Part shown: positions 15,569-20,786 of the stretch, one piece after another
Position numbering within the stretch: the stretch's first letter is position 1
Layout: the number at the start of each line of letters is the position of its first letter
Assembly: GCA_958405355.1 (NCBI GenBank)
Contig: CATYEA010000007.1
Location: 1 to 20,786 of the forward strand
DNA: 20,786 nt
Reading direction: 5' to 3'
DNA from: an uncultured Lachnospiraceae bacterium
Lineage (GTDB): Bacteria > Bacillota > Clostridia > Lachnospirales > Lachnospiraceae
Notes under the pieces: generated by a model
Told to the model about the DNA's origin: nothing
The model's database searches: none
The model's input: the letters and a program-made list of their open reading frames with translations, nothing else
Made by a program: the position numbers and the translations under genes

Positions 15569-15624
15569 GCGCAACACTGAAGTTTATCGTAACTTTTCTT
15601 ATCCATAAAAAAATTGTCGACGGA

Positions 15625-15653
15625 TTGTGAGTGATATATCTTCACAATATGAT
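15625..15653 (+). promoter_or_regulatory. putative promoter of the holin-like toxin gene
   Basis: TTGTGA (15625-15630), a 17-bp spacer and TATGAT (15648-15653) predict a start near 15660. The -35 is also one arm of a dyad, TTGTGA with TCACAA (15642-15647), which has GATATATC in its centre, so a DNA-binding regulator is possible. Confidence 0.6.
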
Positions 15654-15724
15654 AAAATTTAGAATAGAGCAACCGCAGTACAGGGTGGTATGACCTCATT
15701 CTACATAGGATGGGGGTGATGCCT

Positions 15725-15814
15725 ATGAAAAATCAATTTGATTTTAAGGATATGATGACCTTCGGTCTCTTCCTTTTGGCATTGCTTACATTCGTCTTTA
15801 CGTTTTGTAAGTAG
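15725..15814 (+). CDS. 29-residue holin-like toxin, candidate type I toxin
   Basis: A tiny peptide, MKNQFDFKDMMTFGLFLLALL followed by TFVFTFCK, with a short polar N-terminus and one hydrophobic helix (about 10-27). The FGLF...LLTF pattern matches the small putative holin-like toxins (Hol_Tox group) of Firmicutes as I remember them; a database check is needed. GGGGGTGAT at 15712-15720 is a strong ribosome binding site 8 nt before ATG 15725; another in-frame ATG (15719) is too close to it. It has its own promoter and a terminator 10 nt downstream, and it faces a convergent promoter that would make an antisense RNA. Such peptides usually damage the membrane when over-produced. This is family knowledge, not shown here. 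Confidence 0.65.
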   Translation: MKNQFDFKDMMTFGLFLLALLTFVFTFCK

Positions 15815-15824
15815 CTATACATAG

Positions 15825-15870
15825 AAAAATCCGCCCTTAAAACTTTGGCCAGTTGAAGGGCGGATTTTTT
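15825..15870. terminator. bidirectional terminator shared by toxin mRNA and antisense RNA
   Basis: A perfect 14-bp stem pairs 15825-15838 with 15856-15869, with a further AACT/AGTT pairing inside (15841-15844 with 15851-15854). It has A5 on the left and T6 on the right, so it works on both strands. Confidence 0.92.
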
Positions 15871-15914
15871 AATCTCCTACGAGGTCAACCACTTTTGTGG
15901 ACGGTTGTTCTCTT
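15825..15914 (-). ncRNA. putative antisense RNA antitoxin to the holin-like toxin
   Basis: The minus-strand promoter at 15921-15949 should start an RNA of about 90 nt near 15914 that ends at the shared bidirectional hairpin. It contains a CAACC...GGTTG hairpin near its 5' end (15888-15909) and no convincing reading frame. Its 3' part is fully complementary to the 3' end of the toxin mRNA over about 45 nt. This is the convergent 3'-overlap layout of known type I systems such as txpA/ratA and bsrG/SR4. Its existence as an RNA is inferred from promoter and terminator alone. Confidence 0.55.
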
Positions 15915-15920
15915 GATTTT

Positions 15921-15949
15921 ACTATAGCATATCTGCTGACGATTCGCAA
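15921..15949 (-). promoter_or_regulatory. promoter of the antisense RNA
   Basis: On the minus strand TTGCGA (15944-15949), a 17-bp spacer ending in TGC, and TATAGT (15921-15926) give an extended -10 promoter. It points into the toxin gene with no coding sequence of its own downstream. Confidence 0.65.
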
Positions 15950-15986
15950 GACTGGGGTAATATTTTCCCTTTTGCACTATAGAAGA

Positions 15987-17378
15987 TCATATTCCTATAA
16001 CAGACTGAATAAATAAAACAGCCATAATAATCGGTGTCACATATCGAATCATGAACACATATAAATGTTTCCGCCGGAATGGATGACCGCTGGATTCCAC
16101 TTCATCAATGATCCACTGGGGTTTTACAATCCAGCCAACTAAAATACAGGTGAACAGAGAAATCAATGGCATAAGAAAACTATTACTGATATAATCCATC
16201 ACGTCGAGAATCTGTCCTGTCTGGCCATTCGGCAATTGTAATTCAAAATAAAATACATTATAACCAAGACAAATAATTGCCGCAGCAACGGCAGATAAGA
16301 CCGCAATAATAAGACTTACTTTCTTTCTGTCAGCATGAAAGAGTTCCATACAATTAGCCACCAAAGTCTCCATAATGGATACACAGGAAGTTAATGCCGC
16401 AACAGCAACCATGAGAAAGAAAACGGTTCCCACAATACGCCCTGCGCCTCCCATCGCAGCAAATACTTTCGGCAAGGAAATAAACATGAGGCTTGGCCCG
16501 GATGCCATCCCTTCTGTCCCTGAAAACACGAACACCGCCGGAATAATCATCATACCTGCAAGGAAAGCCACGCCTGTGTCAAAAAATTCAATCTGAGCAA
16601 TCGCTTTACTAAGGTTGACATCTTTATCCACATAAGAGCCATAAGTAATCATAATACCCATGGAAACACTCAGCGAGAAAAATAACTGACTCATTGCATC
16701 CAATAAAATCTTCAGAAATCTTCCAAAAGTCATCCCTTCAAAATTCGGAATTACATATACTGCAAGTCCCTGTAAGCCTGTCCGTGTGATTCCGTCATCA
16801 TTCGTGTGACTAAGCACCAACGAAAAAACGGCAATACCCATGACCATGACAATCAGGCCAGGCATAACCAGTTTCGAACAACGCTCAACGCCCTTTTCCA
16901 CGCCGCAATATACAACAAAGGCTGTCACTGCAAGAAAAACGAGCATCAGGACAATCGGTGAAGCCTTTGATGTGATAAAGGATGTAAAATAACCATCCTG
17001 GGCGGCTTCAGCTCCGCCTCCGGTTATATAAACCAATAAATATTTAGTCACCCAACCGCCAATGACTGTATAGTAAGTCATAATAAAGGCCGGAACTAAA
17101 AAAGTCAGTTTCCCTAAAAAACCCCATTTCGGATGCATCTCTCCAAAAGCATTCAACGCATTTGTCTTTGTACGCCGTCCGATGGAAATATCCGTAGTCA
17201 ACAGCGTAAAGCCAAAAGTCAACACAAGAATCAAATAAACCAGTAAAAATAAGCCACCGCCATCCTGGGCCGCCAAATACGGAAAACGCCAGATATTTCC
17301 CACGCCGACCGCACTTCCGGCCGCCGCTAAAATAAATCCAAGAGAACTGGTAAATCCCCCTTTTTTCTCAGAACTCAT
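15987..17378 (-). CDS. sodium-dependent transporter, NSS (SNF) family
   Basis: A 463-residue membrane protein that takes up an amino acid or related small molecule with sodium. The family signature GSAVGVGNIWRFPY is at about residues 21-34 in the first helix, followed by the GGGLFLLVYL helix. About 11-12 membrane helices are visible, the usual number for bacterial LeuT-like members. TGEG-like segments such as FSGTEGMASGPSLMF and the SLSVSMGIMITYGSYV helix 6-7 region are also conserved. ATG 17376-17378 is chosen over the frame opening 24 codons earlier because GGAGG (17386-17390) precedes it by 7 nt and the protein then begins in the usual place. It is divergent from the XRE regulator, which may control it. 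The substrate is not evident. Confidence 0.94.
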   Translation of the reverse strand: MSSEKKGGFTSSLGFILAAAGSAVGVGNIWRFPYLAAQDGGGLFLLVYLILVLTFGFTLLTTDISIGRRTKTNALNAFGEMHPKWGFLGKLTFLVPAFIMTYYTVIGGWVTKYLLVYITGGGAEAAQDGYFTSFITSKASPIVLMLVFLAVTAFVVYCGVEKGVERCSKLVMPGLIVMVMGIAVFSLVLSHTNDDGITRTGLQGLAVYVIPNFEGMTFGRFLKILLDAMSQLFFSLSVSMGIMITYGSYVDKDVNLSKAIAQIEFFDTGVAFLAGMMIIPAVFVFSGTEGMASGPSLMFISLPKVFAAMGGAGRIVGTVFFLMVAVAALTSCVSIMETLVANCMELFHADRKKVSLIIAVLSAVAAAIICLGYNVFYFELQLPNGQTGQILDVMDYISNSFLMPLISLFTCILVGWIVKPQWIIDEVESSGHPFRRKHLYVFMIRYVTPIIMAVLFIQSVIGI

Positions 17379-17414
17379 AGACGAGCCTCCCTTTAAAACA
17401 ACATTCTTCGACCT

Positions 17415-17443
17415 ATTGTAGCATAATGTCGAGGGTAAAACAA
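17415..17443 (-). promoter_or_regulatory. putative promoter of the NSS transporter gene
   Basis: On the minus strand TTGTTT (17438-17443), 17 bp ending in TGC, and TACAAT (17415-17420). A small TCGAC/GTCGA dyad (17408-17412, 17428-17432) flanks the -10. Confidence 0.55.
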
Positions 17444-17472
17444 AATCCAAAAAATTTCGTTAAAATAGAATA

Positions 17473-17534
17473 TTGACGATATTTGTATCATCATGATAGA
17501 ATTTTTTCATCATAGTATTCATCTATGATACAAA
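17473..17534 (+). promoter_or_regulatory. XRE gene promoter with clustered TATCAT/ATGATA half-sites
   Basis: TTGACG (17473-17478), an 18-bp spacer and TAGAAT (17497-17502) form the promoter. TATCAT-C-ATGATA (17486-17498) lies over the spacer and -10. TTTGTATCAT (17482-17491) is repeated inverted as ATGATACAAA (17525-17534), and CATCATAG/CTATGATA adds a further pair (17508-17515, 17523-17530). This is probably the binding region of the XRE regulator, acting on itself and perhaps on the divergent transporter. Confidence 0.6.
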
Positions 17535-17589
17535 CACAATGAATAACATATCCAGTGTATATTATCACGAAACAAAGGAGTAACTATTT

Positions 17590-18312
17590 ATGGAAAATAT
17601 TAACCAATATATTGGAAGCAAAATCCGGTCCTACCGTAAAACCCAGGGACTGACCTTGCAGCAATTGGCAGACATGATCTGCAAAAGCCGCGCCAGTGTC
17701 AGCAAATACGAAACTGGTGAAATCACCGTCGACATTCAAACACTCTATGATATAAGCAAGGCTCTCCATATTCCTTTGACCCATTTGACGGATTATCAAC
17801 CCGAATCAGATACTATTCCGGGTAATCCCCGGGACAATCAGGAAAAAAATCCTTTTTTTCGTGCCGAACAATTATTTTTATATTTTTATGACGGACGTGT
17901 AGGACGCCTCAAAGACGGCATCATCAATATTTACAAAACCAGCAGCCGCACCGGAGAGCATAAGGCTTCCTTATCCATAAGCACTGTCACTCCCTATGGC
18001 CGCAGCAGCGAAACTTATTTTTCTGGAAATGTATTATACAGCGACATGCTCATTCGTTTTTCTTTTGTAAATCAGATTAATACTCTGGAAGAGGACTTAC
18101 TTTATATCTTTAACCCACTGGAAGCCAGAGACTTTAGTGACGGCCTTCTATGCGGCATTTCAAGCATAGATTTCAGGCCTTGCGCCTTTAAATGTCTCGT
18201 CGCACTGAAACCGCAAAAAGCCGATGAAACATTAAAAAAACAGCTTCTTCTCACGCCCCAGGATTTGAAGCGATGGAAGAAGCTGAATATGCTGATTGTC
18301 GATAATCGCTAA
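17590..18312 (+). CDS. XRE-family transcriptional regulator
   Basis: A 240-residue regulator. An N-terminal HTH_3-type helix-turn-helix (about 8-63) has KIRSYRKTQGLTLQQLADM, the recognition-helix region SRASVSKYETGE and TLYDISKALHIPLTHL. The C-terminal 165 residues are an uncharacterised domain without membrane segments (RAEQLFLYFYDGRVGRL...), possibly a ligand- or partner-binding part. AAAGGAG (17574-17580) sets ATG 17590. It is divergent from the NSS transporter and has an inverted-repeat cluster at its promoter, suggesting autoregulation and local control. Its last four bases overlap the end of the convergent GH18 gene, and its 3' coding part also carries a terminator for that gene. Confidence 0.9.
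   Translation: MENINQYIGSKIRSYRKTQGLTLQQLADMICKSRASVSKYETGEITVDIQTLYDISKALHIPLTHLTDYQPESDTIPGNPRDNQEKNPFFRAEQLFLYFYDGRVGRLKDGIINIYKTSSRTGEHKASLSISTVTPYGRSSETYFSGNVLYSDMLIRFSFVNQINTLEEDLLYIFNPLEARDFSDGLLCGISSIDFRPCAFKCLVALKPQKADETLKKQLLLTPQDLKRWKKLNMLIVDNR
18234..18285 (-). terminator. intrinsic terminator for the GH18 gene, inside the XRE coding sequence
   Basis: On the minus strand CAGCTTCTTC (18285-18276) pairs perfectly with GAAGAAGCTG (18250-18241) around a 25-nt loop that itself contains CGC/GCG. T7 (18240-18234) follows directly. It lies 24-75 nt past the GH18 stop and wholly within XRE codons. Confidence 0.75.
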
Positions 18313-20018
18313 TTTAAGTAACTTGCAATAATCTGCCAGATTTCAGGACCGCTTTCCCAGCCGATACGCCAGCTGGCAACTCCAGCCAGATCGTATTCCT
18401 GAATCATAGCCATACGGCTTCGGATAGAAGTATCATCTTCTAACCAAATCTGATAGAGACGTCCGTCTACTTCCGAAGTATACTGCCCGTAATTCTGTCC
18501 CGTTGTTTCATCATAAGTCGGCGTTACACCGTGACTTTCAAGATAACCATAAGCCTCTGTCATACCGGCACTGAAAGATTCAACCCATCCATTGGAATCT
18601 GTCGCCCAAACACGGGTATACAGAGGAATTGCATTGATGACTTTTTCCTTTGGCACCATTTCCAGCATGTCTTCAATACCCTGACGCGCAAAGCTCATTG
18701 AAGACACAGAGCCTGCCACCTCAGAAGTGCTGTGATGCTCATCATACCCCATGATAATAATATAATCAGCAAAGATACCCTCTTCTTTATGATTATAATG
18801 TCTCCAGTACATCGGCGTATAATTGTCAATGGAGAATACAATACCCTTTTCCCGGCACAATGCCGATAATTCACGAACAAACTGAATATAATTGTCCGCT
18901 CCGGATTCACTGATCATCTCAAAATCCAGATTGATGCCATCCAGTCCATAAGTATCAATATAGACTGACAATTGATCCAGAACATACTGGCGCTTTGCCC
19001 GGGACGACAAAATTTCATCCGTCATCTCACCATCAAAATTGGTAAACTCGTTGGAGAACATCGCCCAGACTTCAATGCCGGCAGCATGGGCTTTGTTTAC
19101 ATAATCTGCACTGCCAAGCGTTGTCAAATCGCCGTTCGTATTTTCAAAATAGAACCACCGTGGACTAATGGTATTAATTCCCGGTGTTTCGGACAAAATC
19201 TGCTCCAGTTCTTCGTTGGCCGATTCACTGTAAACGCCATGCCAGGCCAGATTAATCTTATAATTTTTAGAAATATTCGTAAATACCGGTTCTGTGAAAT
19301 TCGGCTCGGTCAATGTCGTCATGGACGGCGTTTCCAGGTCTTCATTTTTGACCCAGCCATTATATCCGTCCTCAGTTACTACCTGAGCCCATTCATCACC
19401 GCTGCCATCATCCAGAACATAGACTCTCTCGCCCTTTTCGAGATCCCTGAAAACAGGACTTTTTATGCCGCCCTGATAACGAATAACAGCCTTCTTGCCG
19501 CTTACTGTCGTTGTGTAAGCCTCACCCCATTTTGTCCGTGTAACTACCCGATTCGGATCGGTATACACGGCACTGTCCATCTTCGTATTTTCTTTCAGAA
19601 AATTCAGTGAAACATAAAGCATTCCATTTCGATTGATCACCACAGGAATATCGCTTGTTGCAGAGACCATTCCTACTGTGTAAGACGTAGAATCCGGTGT
19701 ATACTCTGCCATTCCCTCCGGCGTCGCATACAGAATTATATTCTCATCCGCCTGCCAGTAAATTCTGGAATTATAATACTGATTTGCCGTGTTCACATCC
19801 ATATAGACATTACCGGCTCCATCATCGATCGCTTTCTTATCCAGCATCACATTATTGAGAGTAATCGTATACTCCCCATCGGAAACGCCATAGGTGGTAT
19901 TATAATCCACCAAGTCCTTCTCTGAACGAAAATCATCAACTATGCCACATCCGCCAAGAATACAGAGGAGTCCTACAGAAATCAAAAGCATTCCTATAAT
20001 TCTTCTTATCTTATTCAT
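18309..20018 (-). CDS. SH3b-GH18 lipoprotein, putative peptidoglycan or chitin-like glycosidase
   Basis: A 569-residue lipoprotein. A signal peptide ends in the lipobox ILGGC (C24), so it should be anchored outside the cell membrane. Residues about 45-170 resemble a copper-amine-oxidase-N-like or stalk region (VYMDVNTANQYYN, DIPVVINRNGMLYVSLNFL). About 176-229 is a bacterial SH3 domain (GERVYVLDDG, WAQVVTEDGYNGWV). About 252-569 is a GH18 barrel with DGINLDFE at 360-367, catalytic acid E367, then MGYDEH and VASWRIGWE. The combination resembles SleL/YaaH/YdhD-type enzymes acting on N-acetylglucosamine bonds of cell wall or spore cortex; the substrate is inferred. The ribosome binding site is weak (AGGT 8 nt upstream). 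It follows the membrane protein gene by 30 nt and is probably co-transcribed with it. Confidence 0.92.
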   Translation of the reverse strand: MNKIRRIIGMLLISVGLLCILGGCGIVDDFRSEKDLVDYNTTYGVSDGEYTITLNNVMLDKKAIDDGAGNVYMDVNTANQYYNSRIYWQADENIILYATPEGMAEYTPDSTSYTVGMVSATSDIPVVINRNGMLYVSLNFLKENTKMDSAVYTDPNRVVTRTKWGEAYTTTVSGKKAVIRYQGGIKSPVFRDLEKGERVYVLDDGSGDEWAQVVTEDGYNGWVKNEDLETPSMTTLTEPNFTEPVFTNISKNYKINLAWHGVYSESANEELEQILSETPGINTISPRWFYFENTNGDLTTLGSADYVNKAHAAGIEVWAMFSNEFTNFDGEMTDEILSSRAKRQYVLDQLSVYIDTYGLDGINLDFEMISESGADNYIQFVRELSALCREKGIVFSIDNYTPMYWRHYNHKEEGIFADYIIIMGYDEHHSTSEVAGSVSSMSFARQGIEDMLEMVPKEKVINAIPLYTRVWATDSNGWVESFSAGMTEAYGYLESHGVTPTYDETTGQNYGQYTSEVDGRLYQIWLEDDTSIRSRMAMIQEYDLAGVASWRIGWESGPEIWQIIASYLN

Positions 20019-20048
20019 GTGCTTTAACCTAACCTTCCTTTTTGGTTT

Positions 20049-20642
20049 TTATGTTTCGTGGATAACCAATCTGCCCGCCACAAAACAACCGAGCATCGCT
20101 AAAACTGCAATCGCGTAATAAAGAATGTCCGCCTCCCGGTGTGTATCGTATGTCAAAAGAACTCTATCAGAAATATTATAGTTTTCAAGGTAAGCTTCCG
20201 ATGTCATACCTTCACTGTCTGCCGCTTTTGCGAGTACCGATACATCCGTTGATATCTGTGCTGTAAATTCCATATCAACCAAATCCGGCATCGCCTGAGA
20301 AAGACCTGCATCATCTGTTTCTGCCGGAATTTCTACGAACCACGACTGTTCTCCGATGGAACCAATATAATAATAACCACGAATCACCTCATTGGCATCC
20401 ACCGTATAAAACCCTGTAAACCTCAAATCCATATGACTGACCCGAACATATTTCTGTCCGGCCTCCGGCTGCCAGGATACTGTTTCATCCGAAGCATCCA
20501 CCGTCGGTATCATAAATGGATTTCTCAAAAAAAGCAATCCGCAAATAATGGCAATCCCTATAAAAATTGCCGTGCCATAAAAAATCCATCCCATCACCGG
20601 ATGTCTTTTTTTCGGATAACTCTTTATCTCTTGTTTTTCCAT
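20049..20642 (-). CDS. membrane protein of unknown function, co-transcribed with the GH18 gene
   Basis: A 197-residue protein I do not recognise. A short basic N-terminus (MEKQEIKSYPKKRHPVMGW) precedes a membrane helix (about 18-40). A roughly 130-residue polar, beta-rich domain follows (WQPEAGQKYVRVSHMDLRFTG, YYYIGSIGEQSWFVEIP), and a second helix closes the protein (about 172-193). The central domain is likely outside the cell with both ends inside. GGAGT (20651-20655) lies 8 nt before the ATG. The stop is 30 nt ahead of the GH18 lipoprotein gene with no terminator between, so both probably form one transcript and may work together at the cell surface. That link is inference. Confidence 0.75.
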   Translation of the reverse strand: MEKQEIKSYPKKRHPVMGWIFYGTAIFIGIAIICGLLFLRNPFMIPTVDASDETVSWQPEAGQKYVRVSHMDLRFTGFYTVDANEVIRGYYYIGSIGEQSWFVEIPAETDDAGLSQAMPDLVDMEFTAQISTDVSVLAKAADSEGMTSEAYLENYNISDRVLLTYDTHREADILYYAIAVLAMLGCFVAGRLVIHET

Positions 20643-20644
20643 AT

Positions 20645-20703
20645 TGATAGACTCCTATGCAGATTATATTTAAGATTATACTACATTGGAGTCTATCAGG
20701 CAA
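20645..20703 (-). promoter_or_regulatory. promoter with widely spaced inverted 11-mers, GH18 operon
   Basis: On the minus strand TTGCCT (20698-20703), 17 bp and TATAAT (20675-20680). TGATAGACTCC (20645-20655) and GGAGTCTATCA (20688-20698) are perfect inverted copies 43 bp apart centre to centre. One lies in the promoter spacer and the other includes the ribosome binding site. Confidence 0.5.
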
Positions 20704-20786
20704 ATGTTTATGGAAATCTTACCCACTTTTAAGGAGATGCAGGCCCAAAATATGTAATGATATCCCACATTTGACATATAATAAGA

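Larger units (their letters stand above)
15648..15926. repeat. imperfect inverted repeat: toxin promoter/leader and antisense promoter/leader
   Basis: Read outward-in, the plus strand from 15648 to 15697 and the minus strand from 15926 to 15881 share the same order of blocks. These are a -10 (TATGAT or TATAGT), AAAAT, AGA(G/A)CAACCG, GTGGT and TGACCTC. The arms flank the toxin gene and its bidirectional terminator. Confidence 0.65.

Noticed and set aside
15682..15697. GGGTGGTATGACCTC resembling a T-box core in the toxin leader
   Set aside because: The roughly 60-nt leader has no room for Stem I or a specifier, and no terminator precedes the gene. The likeness is probably chance.
15034..15699. 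221-codon minus-strand frame opposite the MacB-type permease end
   Set aside because: It runs through a strong terminator and the toxin leader, and only mirrors conserved permease codons.
15950..15986. Possible terminator after the NSS transporter (GGG...CCC around 15955-15970)
   Set aside because: The stem is only about three pairs and has no T run on the minus strand. No convincing terminator for this gene was found.
1..20786. CRISPR arrays, tRNA or rRNA genes, insertion sequences, prophage or attachment sites
   Set aside because: No regularly spaced repeats, cloverleaf sequences, transposase or integrase genes were seen on either strand.

Overview
The window looks like chromosomal DNA of a low-to-mid GC Gram-positive anaerobe of the Clostridia, most likely a Lachnospiraceae-type gut bacterium. 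The grounds are strong AGGAGG-type ribosome binding sites, an isoleucine T-box ahead of a eukaryote-like (type 2) IleRS, a DUF2812 membrane protein, ABC-type peptide-resistance and MacB-like operons, and a lipoprotein GH18 enzyme of the kind linked to cell wall or spore cortex. The placement is inferred from family content; no 16S or other marker is present.

Layout from left to right. (1) 1-927: the probable end of an upstream gene, a DUF2812 membrane protein (+), and a convergent 87-residue coiled-coil protein (-). (2) 928-4539 (+): a response regulator, an ABC ATPase, an ABC-2 permease and a histidine kinase. This is a sense-and-export module of the bacitracin/lantibiotic resistance type, with four phased CTTTAC-like repeats in front of the ATPase gene as the likely regulator binding site. 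(3) 4571-10608 (-): a T-box-controlled ileS followed after 12 nt by a glycogen/maltodextrin phosphorylase, ending at a bidirectional terminator. (4) 10643-15568 (+): a tightly coupled efflux operon of membrane fusion protein, MacB-type ATPase, a second membrane fusion protein with an extra inserted region, and a MacB/FtsX-type permease. (5) 15569-15986: a compact locus with a 29-codon holin-like membrane peptide, a bidirectional terminator and a convergent promoter for an antisense RNA. This has the layout of a type I toxin-antitoxin. The toxin promoter/leader and the antisense promoter/leader resemble each other as inverted copies. (6) 15987-18312: a sodium-dependent (NSS) transporter (-) divergent from an XRE-type regulator (+), with clustered ATGATA/TATCAT half-sites between them. 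(7) 18234-20786 (-): a membrane protein of unknown function and an SH3b-GH18 lipoprotein. Their likely terminator lies inside the 3' end of the convergent XRE gene.

The most interesting locus is 15625-15949, a toxin/antisense cassette too short for ordinary ORF callers. Other points of interest are glycogen phosphorylase placed under isoleucine T-box control, a 16-nt hairpin tip shared exactly by two terminators 11 kb apart, and several operator-like inverted repeats.
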